Below are positions 1 to 12,239 of a stretch of 64,000 nucleotides of DNA, piece by piece. The position numbers were made by a program, and so were the translations under genes. This DNA comes from Cyanophora paradoxa (Eukaryota; Glaucocystophyceae; Cyanophorales; Cyanophoraceae): assembly GCA_004431415.1 (NCBI GenBank), contig QPMI01000629.1, positions 79,448 through 143,447 on the forward strand. Direction: 5' to 3'. How positions within the stretch are numbered: the first letter of the stretch is position 1; the number at the start of each line of letters is the position of its first letter. A model generated the notes under the pieces. It had not been told where the DNA came from. It searched no databases and worked only from the letters and a program-made list of their open reading frames with translations.

Positions 1-2465
1 TCATGCACCCCAGAGGCTTCAATGATTCTCGGAATTGGAATGCGGGCCACAGTTTCAGTGGGTATCGTGTACTTGCGGGCCACCCTGCTTGAGAAGGCGA
101 AAGTTGACGTTCAGGTGAGATCTCATTCTTCGCAATGCATCTCCCGGTAGGAACCCACACTCACAAATTAAAATCAAACCAGGGGACACAAAATGCGATC
201 GGATCAACGGACATCACCGGCCAAATCCGGCTGGCTCCGGACCTGACGATCAGTGCAGGCTACAGAGCATTTTCGGTCACTATTGGTATCTGGCCGTTAG
301 CAAAAACAATTGGCCTCGGTGGAAACGACTGGAGCTGGAATGTCCTCACGGCGACCTTTGGGAGCGCACCGGATGCAACGTTTTCCCTGAAAGGTGTGCA
401 TGTGCACAAAGGACTGATTTGAATTCGGCGTGCGCATGCATATGCATCAAACTAATCGAGGCGCTACCAGCCCCAACGGTTGAACAACCGGCAGCATTGC
501 CGACCGCAAGCAACCCGGGGAAAGTGACCCGTCCTCTCGATTCGTCTCCAAGTCAGAAATGGTCGGCCCCGGTCATTATCAACCTTGTACTGGACGCCGC
601 GAACAGCGCAATCATGTCGATTGTTCAGGCCAGCTCGACCAACACAACCAAGCTTCCAGAGAACGGCGTCACTTTCTTGAGTTTGCACGCTTGCGTTTGT
701 GCCATCAAAAACATTATCATATTTTGCATTTATATATCATCTGACAGATCTGGCTGGTTGGACGGCGGAGCAAATCAGCCGCATCAATTTCAACGACGAG
801 AGCACACTCACCATACCACCTGCAGCTGCAGCAAAGCGGCATCTTGCGGCGGCTGCAGCGACCACGTCTGCAGTGGCCGTCAGCGTTGACACGTCCGCTG
901 CGCTGGGCGTCGTCGGCGTGTCCGTCTTGGCACAGGATTCCAACTATCTCAAGACCGTCCTTCCCCTCGCCTTCAACATTCAGCCGGCCCCGACGCCGTC
1001 ACCGACCCCATCGCCCTCGCCCTCGCCCTCGCTCTCGCCGTCTCCGTCACCCAGCCCATCTCCCAGCAGCACGCCGACACTGAGCCCTTCGCCATCCGCA
1101 AGCCCTTCTCCCACGACCAGCCCCACGCCAACACCAGAAGCAGACGAAGCTGCAGCCGGTGTCAGCGGAAATGATAATATTAGTGGAGGCGGTGCCGACG
1201 GCAGCGGGGGCAGTGCCGATGGCAGCGGGGGCAGTGCTGGGGACGCCAACAACGGGCAGCCCACGGCTGCGGCTCCGATGCCAAGCCCCGCGGCTCAAAC
1301 TCCATCCTCGCTGCCTCTCCGAGTTCAAGTCAAGACGACGATTGTCGAGACGTATCTGTCCGTGAAAATGGACAGCCTCGAAAAATGCTTCGCCCTAACT
1401 TCTACGGAGCGGATCGCCGAGGTCAGCCTTCCCAGACAACATAAATTCACCGACAAACATTAAAATTATGTTCAGATCCAGTCGAGCATCGCTGGCCAAT
1501 TGCGCACCCAAACCTCCTGCGACAGCAGCCAGATTGAGGTATGATGCATCTGTACCTAGCACGATATCGATCGATCGTCCTAATTTTATAATGAGGTGGC
1601 TCTCAAATTTCCTTTCGTAGGTGGGGACTCCAAAGTGCACATCGTCCACTCAGCGTCGCGCAATGCGAGAGGCTGCAAGCCTCGTCATCTCTCTTCGAAT
1701 CTACGACAACCTCGCGGCCCAAGCGGGGACGTCGACGTCTTCGAGCTCAGCAAACGCAAAGTCCGTCTCGGCCATGGACATCATAACCGCTGTCCAAGCG
1801 ATGGCCGAGCCAACGGCAGCTACCCCGCTGGTTGTCGCTGGCTACCGCGTTTCGTCCGTGGCTCCCCCCACCGTCAAGGAAAACCAGATCGCGACCGTTT
1901 CTTTTTCTCCCGGCGTGCGCATACATATATATAAAAACTGTTGCATCTGAAGAAGAGTTTAAATTTACACTTCTCGGGCGCAGCAACCTGCATCCGTGGC
2001 CGTCGATTCTGCAGCTACAGCCGCAGCGGCCGCGGGTGGCTCTGATTCGGGCAGCGCTGCAGCAGGTGTCGGTTCCAGCTCAGGGTCCACGGCGCCGACT
2101 GGGTCCGGAGCGGCTGCGGCTGCTTCCAGTTCGGGAGCCGGCCAGCCATCTGCATCGAGTTCAGGCGGATCCGGATCATTCCCCGTCGCGGCCATTGGCG
2201 CAGGTCAAGTCCACTCGCGAACTTCGGAAGCAGCTGCCTTCCAATTGCTGCCGCCTGATTTTTTGCCTCGCGCGCAGTCGCTGGAGCGTTGATTGCAGTT
2301 GGGGTTGCCGTGGTTGTGGCGATCGTCATTGTCAAGCGGAAGCGGCGCGCAGCCGCTGTCGTTCATCCTGTTCAAGTTGTCGTGCATCCTGTTGTCGTTC
2401 CAGCAGCCGAATCGGTGCCGGCGGCAGCAGTTGCTCCAGCGCGCGACGCAAATGTGCACGTGTGA
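1..2465 (+). CDS. multi-exon type I membrane protein with Pro/Ser-rich stalk (5' end outside window)
   Basis: I do not recognise the family. The visible exons are joined by introns with more A/T than the exons. A donor CAG/GTGAGA follows a first exon near 115, coding resumes near 181-391, 471-678 and 750-1435, and further exons lie near 1475-1538, 1620-1920 and 1984-2203. The protein has a Pro-Ser-Thr stalk (about 990-1140, repeated PSPSP), Gly/Ser-rich spacers and an Ala/Ser-rich segment. The last intron (2204-2277, 74 nt, GT-AG) splits a hydrophobic helix. Once spliced, about 25 hydrophobic residues run into KRKRR and a short tail ending at TGA 2463-2465. That is a single-pass topology with an outer stalk and an inner basic tail, as in algal wall glycoproteins or surface receptors. 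Base composition is lower in GC than the virus-like block, so it may be a host gene. Exon limits are approximate. Confidence 0.55.
2204..2277 (+). other. 74-nt GT-AG intron splitting a transmembrane helix
   Basis: The donor is CAG/GTCAAG and the acceptor is CGCGCAG. Joining G to TCGCTGGAGCG gives an uninterrupted hydrophobic stretch (residues V-A-G-A-L-I-A-V-G-V) followed by KRKRR. Without splicing, the reading frame ends at 2290 and the helix is lost. Confidence 0.6.
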
Positions 2466-3376
2466 TTCAAAAATCAGCAGTTAACGTTGACATTATTCTA
2501 GCATTGATATATCAAGTCTGACATTGTGCACAATTTCAGCCCCGACATCATTCTGAAATCATCTTTATCCGACTGGACGTTATTCTCGCAATAATATCAA
2601 TCTGACATCAGAATATTAATATTGTTGACGTCTTAATATATGCAGTACTGCGCCCGTGCCACCACACTTGCTGCCACCCGCGCTAGCGCTGCCACGCTTG
2701 CTTCCGATCCGCCCCTGCAAAAGAGGAGCACAGCGGCAAGCCACGATCAAGCACGCGGCCAGCCAGCCAGGCGTTCCAAGTAAGGCCGAGGCGGAGCGGA
2801 GGCGCTAACGTTTAACATAAGGCCGAGGCCGGGTGGGGTTGAGCGGGGAAGAAGGCAGGGAAGCAGCAGGTCGCGGGCGTGGAGGCGGCGGGAGGTGATC
2901 ATGAGGCCGGCGGCGTCGAGGTCGCGGGCGGAGAGGCCATGGCCAGGGCCGGCGATCGCGAGGCCGGGGGATAGGAGGCCGCGGGCATGGTTCCGGGCGC
3001 AGCAGCCGCGGCCGCAGGCGGAGTCATGCTGGGACTGGAGGGCGGAGCAGCACGTGTACGAAGAGTCCAGTGACACACGTTTGAATCACACTCGGGGTCA
3101 TATTTACTTTCCATAGTCTTCACTCTTCGCAGAGGTGTTTGAGTTTCTTCGTGCGCGATGTACGCCTGGGACCCCGGCGGCCGTATTCCGATCCGCCAAT
3201 TACCCCCCCACCCCCCCACCCCTCCCCCTCTCCACTCCCCCTAGCCTTTCTCCCTCCCCCCGCCCCAGGTCTTAGGCATCCGGATGATCCGCGGCGAAAA
3301 GCAATGATCCGGATGATCCGCGACGATGTTTAATTTTTATATATATATATATATATTGGCCCCCCCCCCCAAATTT
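2466..3376. other. gene-free stretch after the membrane-protein gene
   Basis: I see no gene. The first 180 bases are A/T-rich with repeated TGACATT/ATATTAAT words and could be the 3' end or terminator of the upstream gene. From 2720 to 3020 the sequence is purine-rich with GCGGGCG-type words. At 3200-3260 there is a C-rich tract, and at 3338-3355 a short (AT)n run followed by a C homopolymer. Confidence 0.4.
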
Positions 3377-6300
3377 TCAGGCGAAGCCTCTTTCAGGCGA
3401 AGCCTCTTTCTCAAACCCAAAAACCAACGAGCCAAATTCCTTTTTTAACCTTTTTTTCCACTCGAGATCCCCCCTGCTAAATAATTTCCATGTCGCACCT
3501 CCTCGAGGACGAATTATTAATTCTGCCTCGACACGGACGCGATTGCCGCAAATAACACACCTACTCTAACCCCCACAGACCTCTCTAGATCCATTTTTAG
3601 CGTCCTGGCTCCCCTAAGACGACCGCTCTCCCGTGGGCGTCGCGCGAAAATCGAATTCCCCTCTGGATCAATTCCGGTACTTAACCTCCGACAAATGCAA
3701 TCCGAATCAGAAGGTGGGACCCGGTCCCGCCCGGTCCCGCGACGGAACGCGCCAGGAACACCCCAGAGCGATACAAAATGACGCGCGAGCGCGAGCGCAT
3801 CGCCGCAAGCTCGATTTCGGGCGCCCTCGACGCTCCAGTGCGACGAGTCGGCCGAAAATTTGATCCGGCCGGTTCCGGCCGGTCCCGCGACGCGCACGAT
3901 CGAGGTGTACTGGCGCGCATAGACATAGCAGGGCCTGCGCACCCCCGAAATCCGCTTTTCGGAGGCCGAACAGCGCAGGAAGGCTCCCGGCAGCAAAAAT
4001 TCGATCCTGCACGGCCCCGGACATCTTTCCGCGCGTCCACGCCGCGGCGCATGCGCGGACCGATAGCATAAGCATTTAAGATGTAGAAGAAGCATTCCGC
4101 ACGCTTTGCAGATGCGCCGGGCCGCGAGGACCCAGCCGACCCCGAAAATTCGATCCTTCACTGACCTGCACGTCTTTCCGCGCGCCCTCGCATCCTCACG
4201 CATGAGAATCGCTACAATATTCATTTTAGATTTTATCAAAGCCTTCCACAAGCTTCGAAGACGCGAAAGAGCACCAGAACCCAGCCGGCGGCAAAAATTC
4301 GATCCTGCACGGGCCCGGACATCTTTCCGCGCGCCCACGCCGCGGCGCATGCGCGGAACAATAGCATAAGCATTTGAGATGTAGACAAAGCATTCCGCAC
4401 GCTTTACAGATGTGCCGGGCCGCGAGGACCCAGCCGACCCAGAAAATTCGATCCTCTTCAGACCTGAACAACTTTCCGCACGCCCTCGCACCCTCGCGCA
4501 TGCGCATCGCTACAATATTCATCTAAGATCTTTTAAAAGCCTTTCGCAAGCTCTGCGGACGCGACAGGGCGCGGCAATCCAGCCGACGCAAAAATTCGAT
4601 CCTGGCCACGCCTGCACATCTTTCCGCGCGCCCTCGCCTCCGCAGCCCTGCACATCGATGCTATATGCGTTCGAGATTCTGTTTAAGCGATTCGCAAGCT
4701 CTGTGCATGCGCCTGGCCGCGAGAACCTCGCCCCTCCCGGCCGCGGGCCTCCTTCCCAACAATATTATATAATTAATCTCCTCTCAATCTGCTCCACCCT
4801 TTATTTCCTCAGTACATTAATATTCCTCTAGCCGGCCAGCCCTAGCTGGACTGGCCGTCAGCCAGCCAGCTTCCACCCAGAAAGCTGTTCGCGATCGGCC
4901 AGGCCGCTGGCCAGTCGCTGAGTGCCCTATATATATAGCCTAGTAGGCCTACTGTAACAGCCGCGAGGGCGTCCGCGAGGCTTCGCCGTACTTAGTGCTC
5001 CGCAGGAGCACGGATCTTGTCTCAAACCCAAAAACCGCCGATATAAATTCCTTTTTTTACCTTTTTTTCCACTCAAGATCCCCCCTGCTAAATAATTTCC
5101 GCGTCGCACTCCCTCGAGGACGAATTATTAATTCTGCCTCGACACGGACGCGATTGCTGCTGGTAACACAGCTCCCCGAACCCCCACAGACCTCTCTAGA
5201 TCCATTTTTAACGTCGTGGCTCCCCTAAGACGACCGCTCGCCCGTGGGCGTCGCGCGAAAATCGAATTTCCCTCTGGATCAATTCCGGTACTTAACCTTC
5301 AGGCGAAGCCTCTTTCAGGCGAAGCCTCTTTCTCAAACCCAAAAAGAAACGTGCCAAATTCCTTTCTTATCCTTTTTTTCCACTCGAGATCCCCCCTACT
5401 AAATAATTTCCATGTCGCACCTCCTCGAGGACGAATTATTAATTCTGCCTCGACACGGACGTGACCTGGTGGAGACAACACAGCTCCCCGAACCTCTACA
5501 AACCTCTCTAGATCCATTTTTAGCGCCCTGGCTCCCCTAACACGACCGCTCTCCCGTGGGCGTCGCGCGAATTTCGAATTTCCCTCTGGATCAATTCCGG
5601 TACTTAACCTCCGACAAATGCAGTCCGAGTCAGAAGGTGGGACCCGGTCCCGCCCGGTCCCGCGACGAAATCGCGCCAGGGGCGCCCCAGAACGATACCG
5701 AATGACGCGCGAGGGCGAGCGCATCGCCGCAAGCTCGAATTCGGGCGCCCTCGACGCTCCAGTGCGAAGAGTCGGCCGAAAATTTGATCAAGCCGGTCCC
5801 GCCCGGTCCCGCGACGCGCGCAATCGATGCGTACTGGCGGACAAAGACATAGCAGGGCCTGCGCACCCCCGAAATCCGCTTTTCAGAGCCGGAACAGCGC
5901 AGGAAGGTGCCGGACGGCAAAAATTTGATCCTGCACGGGCCCGGACATCTTTCCGCGCGCCCACGCCGCGGCGCATGCGCGGGACAATAGCATAAGCGTT
6001 TGAGATGTAGAAGAAGACTTCCGCACGGTCTCTAAATGCACCAGGCCGCGAGGACCCAGCCGACCCCGAAAATTCGATCCTGTACGGACCCGAACATCTT
6101 TCCGCGCGCCCTCGCATTCTCGCGCATGCGCATCGCTACAATATTCATTTGAGATTTTATCAAAGCCTTCCACAAGCTTCGAAGACGCGAAAGAGCACGA
6201 GAACCCAGCCGATGGCAAAAATTCGATCCTGCACGGACCCGGACATCTTTCCGCGCACCCACGCCGCGGCGTATGCGCGGAACAATAGCATAAGCATTTG

Positions 6301-8570
6301 AGATGTAGAGCAAGCGTTTCGCACGCTTTACAGATGTGCCGGGCCGCGAGGACCCAGCCGACCCCGAAAATTCGATCCTGGACGGACCTGAACATCTTTC
6401 CGCACGCCCTCGCATCCTCACGCATGCGCATCGCTACAATATTCATCTAAGATCTTTTAAAAGCCTTTCGCAAGCTCTGCGGACACGACAGGGCGCGGCA
6501 ATCCAGCCGACGCAAAAATTCGATCCTGGCCACGCCTGCACATCTTTAATTTCCGCGCGCCCTCGCCTCCGCAGCCCTGCACATCGATGCTATATGCGTT
6601 CGAGATTCTGTTTAAGCGATTCGCAAGCTCTGTGCATGCGCCTGGCCGCGAGAACCTCGTCCCTCCCGGGCCTCCTTCCCAACAATATTATATAATTAAT
6701 CTCCTCTCAATCTGCTCCATGGCCATTGGCCACCCTTTATTTCCTCAGTACGTATACATTAATATTCCTCTAGCCGGCCAGCCCTAGCTGGACTGGCCGT
6801 CAGCCAGCCAGCTTCCAGCCAGAAAGCTGTTCGCGATCGGCCAGGCCGCTGGCCAGTCGCTGAGTGCCCTATAGGCCTACTGTAACAGCCGCGAGGGCGT
6901 CCGCGAGGCTTCGCCGTACTTAGTGCTCCGCAGGAGCACGGATCTTGTCTCAAACCCAAAAACCGCCGATATAAATTCCTTTTTTAACCTTTTTTTCCAC
7001 TCGAGATCCCCCCTGCTAAATAATTTCCGTATCGCACTCCCTCGAGGCAGAATTATTAATTCTCCCTCGACACGGACGCGATTGCTGGTAGTCACACAGC
7101 CACCCGAACCCCCACACACCTCTCTAGATCCATTTTTAGCGTCCCGGCTCCCCTAAGACGACCGCTCGCCCGTGGGCGTCGCGCGAATTCTTTTTTTTAT
7201 TTCCCTCTGGATCAATTCCGGTACTTAACCTCCGACAAACGCAGTCCGAGTCAGAAGGTGGGACCCGGTCCCGCCCGGTCCCGCGACGAAATCGCGCCAG
7301 GGACGCCCCAGAACGATACAGAATGACGCGCGAGGGCGAGCGCATCACCGCAAGGTCGATTTCGGGCGCCGTCGACGCTCCAGTGCGAAGAGTCGGCCGA
7401 AATTTTGATCCGGCCGGTTCCGGCCGGTCCCGCGACGCGCGCAATCGATGCGTACTGGCGCGCATAGACATAGCAGGGCCTGCGCACCCCCGAAATCCGC
7501 TTTTCGGAGGCCGAACAGTGCAGGAAGCTTTAAGGTACCGGACATCAAACATTCGATCCTGCACAGGCCCGGACATCTTTCCGCGCGCCCACGCCGCGGC
7601 GCATGCGCGGAGCAACAGGATAAGCATTTGACATGTAGAAGAAGACTTCCGCACGGTTTGCAGATGCGCCGGGCCGCGAGGACCCAGCCGACCCCGAAAA
7701 TTCGATCCTCCACGGACCTGCACATCTTAAGCTTTCCGCGCGCCCTCGCATCCTCGCGCATGCGCATCGCTACAATATGCATTTGAGATTCTATCGAAGC
7801 CTTCCACAAGCTTCGAAGACGCGAAAGTGCACGAGAACCCAGCCGACGGCAAAAATTCGATCCTGCACGGACCCGGACATCTTTCCGCGCGCCCACGCTG
7901 CGGCGCATGCGCGGAACAATAGCATAAGCATCTGAGATGTAGATCAAGCGTTTCGCAAGCTTTACAGATGTGCCGGGCCGCGAGGACCCAGCCGACCCCG
8001 AATTCGCGAAAATTCGATCCTCGTCAGACCTGAACAACTTTCCGCGCGCCCTCGCATCCTCGCGTGTGTGCATCCCCACAATAGTAATTTGAGATCTTTG
8101 TTAAGCTTTTCGCGACCCCCGAGGACGCGACACGGCGCGAGAATCCAACCGACCCTGAAAATTCGATCCTGCATGGACCTGCACACCGGTACCTTTCCGC
8201 GCGCCCTCACCTCCGCAGCCCTGCACATCGATGCTATATGCGTTCGAAATTCTGTTTAAGCGATTCGCAATCTCTGTGCATGCGCATGCGCCTGGCCGCG
8301 AGAACCTCGCCCCTCCCGGGCCTCCTTCCCAACAATATTATATAATTAATCTCCTCTCAATCTGCTCCACCCTTTATTTCCTCAGTACATTAATATTCCT
8401 CTAGCCAGCCAGCGCTAGCTGGACTGGCCGTCAGCCAGCCAGCTTCCAGCCAGAAACCTGTTCGCAATCGGCCAGACCGCTGGCCAGTCACTGAGTGCCC
8501 TACTAAGTATAGGCCTACTGTGACAGCCGCGAGGGCGTCCGCGAGGCTTCGCCGTACTTAGTGCTCCGCG
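3377..8570. repeat. higher-order satellite, 148-149 bp monomers, three copies
   Basis: The word TCGATCCT recurs at 4001, 4150, 4299, 4448, 4596; then 5925, 6074, 6223, 6372, 6520; then 7553, 7702, 7857, 8014, 8163. Spacing is 148-149 bp apart from two units carrying short insertions. Each group of five monomers is preceded by a block starting CTCAAACCCAAAAA (3407, 5331, 6949, with an extra copy at 5022) and followed by a tail with AATATTATATAATTAATCT (about 4761, 6683, 8334). The higher-order period is about 1.92 kb for the first two copies and 1.65 kb for the third. Long apparent ORFs here lie in all frames and follow the repeat period, so I do not call them genes. Monomer length close to one nucleosome is typical of centromeric or subtelomeric satellite. 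Confidence 0.9.
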
Positions 8571-8607
8571 AGGCTTCCCACTGGGCCAGGTGCCCGTCCG
8601 AATTTAT

Positions 8608-8725
8608 CCTGAGGGCACCTACCCGGCAACCCTCCCCTCAACGCTGCCCCCACCGTCCCCACACCGTGCCCTATCGGTGCCCGCTCGGTGATTGGTCGGT
8701 GTCGCCTACTTCCCTCTCATATATT
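8608..8725 (+). repeat. 118-bp direct repeat, left copy
   Basis: Nearly identical to 11680-11797. It starts CCTGAGGGCACC, contains several CGGTGCCC/TCGGTG words and ends CATATAT. The two copies flank about 3 kb containing the Pro-rich coiled-coil gene. Confidence 0.85.
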
Positions 8726-9448
8726 GGTCGGTGTCCCCTACTTCCCCCGGTGTCGGTGTGAGGGGCCTGTGTAAATTGAAACAAGGAAATCGAATATTTT
8801 TTTCGTTGCAACTAGCCCGGCGAAGGTGGGAACCATGTCATCCGGTACCCGGTCTAGAGCGCGATGGCCGGCGAGGCCAGCGCCGCGCCGGAGGCGCCCG
8901 GCAAGCAGCGCGGAAGGGTTGATAAGCATGCGGCACGACCTAGGGCACCCCGCGGCTCGAATCGGAGCACGAATCACATGCAGGCGATCATCGGATGCGG
9001 GACAAGCTTGGTGCGCAGAATCCCTCTCTACCGTTCGGCCCAGACGCTCAGCATAGGTAGAGAACATCATATAACACCCGTACGCGCAAGACGGGAAGAT
9101 CAGTAGAGAGGGATTTCATCAGCGAGGCTGCCGACGGGGACTATAGCTAGAATCTGATTGGGACAGCCGCGCTGCGAACGGCCCCGCCTGCATAGCAGCA
9201 CGGCTATAGCTAAGGTTTCCAGCCTATCCGCACGCCTAGAGCCCGCCGCGCGGGGCTCCTTCGGTCCCTTCCTCGGGAGAGCGCCGTTGAAACAGGAACC
9301 ACGCACCCGCCGTCTTTCGCAGCCTTAGAGCGCTGCGAGGGGTCTTCTATTCGCACGTACATCACAACGCGCACGCTAGAAGCCCCGCGCGCAGGCCCCT
9401 CGCGCGTGCCGCCAACATTTCAAAGAGATTTGATCCGGTTTCTCCCTT
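8726..9448. other. gene-free stretch inside the 118-bp-repeat module
   Basis: I see no convincing gene, RNA or repeat. Short overlapping ORFs exist in several frames but none has a recognisable motif. The final 100 bases are less GC-rich and may contain the promoter of the following gene, but I cannot point to a clear TATA box. Confidence 0.3.
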
Positions 9449-10794
9449 GTGCAGATGCTAAGCGGGGCATCGTTCGCGGCCCCGAGGCCGCCTCGAGCGG
9501 CGTGGACGCTGCCGACGCCCTTCCCGACCCAGGCATGCCGCCGTGCCGCCGTGCCCCGTCGCCCGTGCCGCGAAAGTGACCCGCGCACCTCAGGGACAGG
9601 GCAGAGTGAGGATTCCGAGAACAGGGATCCACAGCAGTCTGCGGAGGGGAGCCCCGCGAGCAAGCGGCGGCGGTGGAGCGTCGCGGCGCCGGGAGGGGCG
9701 CTCGAGCTCGCGGCCGCCGCGGCCGCCGCCTCGCCCGCCCGCCGCAGCTGCAGCCCGTCCCGGGAGCCGTCCTCGTCCGCTCGCCCGACCGCCGCGTGCT
9801 GGGGACCTGCAGCCGACAGCCGAGCAGCAGCTGCAGCTGACTCTGCTGCCGATGCCGCCGCCGCGCCAGCCGCCGTCGACGCCGTCGATGGCTCCGCCGC
9901 CGCCGCCGCGCCGCACCTCGATGCCCGACCCGGCGCAGCTGCAGCTGATGGTCGTCGAGCCGACGCCGATGCACGTCGATCCGCAGCCGCCGATGGCCCT
10001 CATGCCGCCGCCGCCGCGCCGCAGCGGCAAGCAGAAGCAGACCCTCCTGAAGGGCCCGTACGAGGCCCTAGGGCGAGTCCCGCCCGACGACCTGAAGAAG
10101 GATGGGCTACACATCTTCAAGCGCGGACACCAGACGCACCTGCAGCGGGCGCAGGACGAGAAGGCCGCGAAGAAGTCCAAACAGGCGAAGGAGGACGGCG
10201 TCTGCTTCGTCGGGAAGATCTCAGCGCGCGCATCGGAAGAGTTCGAGGAGGCAAGGAAGGTGCGGACCCGGGCTCGTCGCGAAGCACGCCCGCCCTGTCC
10301 GCGCTCACGCCCGCCCCGCGCAGGTCTACGGGGAGGTGAACAACGTCGAGATAACGAGAAAGGAGTACGCGGAGATCCAAACCTCGATGTTCGCGAATCT
10401 CATCATGGAGTTCGGGAAGCTCAAGGAGACGAACACCCAGCTGAGGCATGAGAATGCGGAGCTGCGGGGGCACCGCCAGGCGCCCCAGCTGCCCGCGCCC
10501 CCGCCCACCCGCGCCCACGGCGCCCACGGCTCGGCGACGCCGCCGTCGAGTCTCTGCCCGTCGCCCGATCCGCCACGGCTGCCGCTCCGCCCCTGCCCCG
10601 GTGCCGGCCGACGCTTCGCCCTCCGCCTCCACCCCGCCAGCTCCGCCTCCTCCAGCGCCGCCACCGCCGCCGGCTCCGCCTCCTCCAGCGCCGCCGCCGC
10701 CGCCGCCGCCGGCTCCGCCTCCTCCAGCGCCGCCTCCGCCCCGCCCGCCGCACCACTTCGGGCCGCCGCCCCATCCGCCGTGAGCGCGCGGTAG
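9449..10794 (+). CDS. Pro-rich nuclear-type protein with C-terminal coiled coil, one intron
   Basis: Family not recognised. The start region (ATG 9449 or 9455) reads into Ser/Glu-rich sequence and a basic cluster KRRR typical of a nuclear localisation signal. A Pro/Ala-rich centre follows (PPPPP runs), then a Lys-rich charged segment. A 64-nt intron (10260-10323, donor AAG/GTGCGG, acceptor CCGCGCAG) has a length that shifts frame exactly as needed and joins two complete codons. The second exon begins VYGEVNN and continues with a heptad-like segment (EFGKLKETNTQLRHENAEL) predicted to be a coiled coil, then an Ala/Ser/Pro-rich tail to TAG at 10792-10794. One frame change is needed in the Pro-rich first exon near 9700-9800, in C/G-rich sequence. 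The domain order resembles a scaffolding or chromatin-associated protein, which is inference. Confidence 0.6.
10260..10323 (+). other. 64-nt GT-AG intron
   Basis: GTGCGG donor and CGCAG acceptor. Removal joins codon AAG to GTC in phase 0 and connects two frames that each look coding. Confidence 0.7.
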
Positions 10795-11679
10795 AGGAGC
10801 GCTGCTGCAGGAAGCGCGTTTCCCTTGCCATTCTGCGCGTAGCGAAGCGCCCCCATCATGCTGGGGGTCTGGAAAGGCTTCTGCGTCGTCAACGCCGCGC
10901 TGAAAGGCAACTTCGCGACGATTCCGCAGCCCATGTGCTTGTAGGACTTCTTTCCAAATAACACTGAAGAGCGCGAGCGCAGGAACGTCAGAAAGATGAG
11001 CGCAAGAACGTGGGCGCCGAAGCGGGCGACAGCGCCGACGGACCCGGCGGCGCCCGGGCACTCCCACGCACCGTCTTCGTGTCTAAACGCCATGTCGAGG
11101 TCCTCCATCGTGCTTGCTGCCAGGATCGTGCTTGCTGCCGGGCTGCCGCTTTGCTTGCGGGGGGGGTGCGATGTTGGCGGCCTGGGCGTGCGCCGGCGGG
11201 CCGCCCGCGCCTTCCGACCGATCTAGAGGCATGCTGATGGGTTCCGACCGCCTCGAGAAGCGCGCAGCGGCTTCGAAAGAGCCCGCCCGCACACGGCGTG
11301 GTGAGCAGCGACGCTCCGCCGCTTTCGTAGCGAGGGCCACCCGCCGCACTAGCTGTAGCCGGCTATAAGTGGCTGCAAGAGCATACTGAGCAACTTTGCC
11401 AGCGACAAGACTCCGGCCGGCCGGCTGTGTGACGCGTCCGGGCGCGCCGAAGGTGCGGTCGGCGGCGCGGGCCCCGGGGAGCTAGCTAGAGCGCCTAGCT
11501 GCCTGCCTAGTCCTACTGGTGTGCGCTCTGGGCTCTTCTGTCGTGCCGGTGCTCAAGTTCGGCGGTGCTCCGGCTGTTCGCGGTACTCCCCCCTAGACAT
11601 CTGGATGACGATTGCGTGCGCCGATTTCGCTGCACGATATTTATATTCGATTTCCTTAAATCCCCCCATAGGGGCCCCT
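10795..11679. other. stretch with no supported gene
   Basis: A plus-strand 28-codon ORF (10858-10941) and a long minus-strand ORF covering 10830-11108 both give ordinary-looking residue mixes, but neither has a motif or promoter. From 11400 onward there are CTAGCTAG-type palindromic words. Confidence 0.3.
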
Positions 11680-11797
11680 CCTGAGGGCACCTACCCGGCA
11701 ACCCTCCCCTCAACGCTGCCCCCACCGTCCCCGCACCGTGCCCTATCGGTGCCCGCTCGGTGATTGGTCGGTGTCGCCTACTTCCCCTCTCATATAT
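11680..11797 (+). repeat. 118-bp direct repeat, right copy
   Basis: Matches 8608-8725 with only a few substitutions and one-base length differences. More CGGTGCCC words continue to about 11890, so the right flank is slightly longer. Confidence 0.85.
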
Positions 11798-11910
11798 CAT
11801 ACGCATATATCTTAAGCTTCTACCGGGCTCGACCACTAGCGCACGCTCGCTCCTGTCACCGGCTATCGGTGCCCAATCGGTGCCCTGTCCGTGTCGCGTG
11901 CGTGCCCTTA

Positions 11911-11990
11911 GGAAGGAATCCTCCCCCCAGATCCAAACCCGGGTCTTCGGCTCACGAACCAAGAATCCTAACCGCTGCGTTAAAATTGCC
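11911..11990 (-). repeat. tRNA-like sequence (pseudo-tRNA or tRNA-derived short element)
   Basis: On the minus strand an A-box-like GCAGCGGTTAGG is followed at the right distance by a canonical-looking anticodon loop TTCGTGA and by CCCGGGTTTGGATC, resembling a B box. The anticodon stem needs a bulge, the T stem has one mismatch, and I cannot form a 7-bp acceptor stem. So this is not a functional tRNA as read. A tRNA-derived SINE or relic fits best. Confidence 0.35.
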
Positions 11991-12239
11991 AGCGAAATCG
12001 GAAGTTCTCAAGCGGGTATTTATATGGTGGCACCCTGGAAAAATTTCAGTCCGCCCCGCGATGCAACGCGGCGCCCCAGCGAGCACTGCGAGCAACGCGG
12101 CGCATGCTAGATATCGCTAATATACCGCTGGAAAGGTCGAATTCAAGCTCGCAGTCGATCACCCCGAATTCGAAATTTTGGGATCACCATATGCATCGAT
12201 CAAATTTTCGGTTGTTAGCCCCACGTAAACGGACAGCCG

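Noticed and set aside
3517-8228. Minus-strand ORFs of up to 324 codons in the first satellite
   Set aside because: Residue repeats follow the 148-bp monomer and each higher-order copy is open in a different way; composition is that of the repeat.
8726-9448. Ribosomal RNA segment
   Set aside because: Some words looked rRNA-like at first sight, but no conserved rRNA stretch that I know is present.
10326-11108. 260-codon minus-strand ORF opposite the coiled-coil gene
   Set aside because: More than half is antisense to the supported coding exon and to its Ala/Pro-rich tail. The first 80 codons look ordinary but have no motif or promoter.
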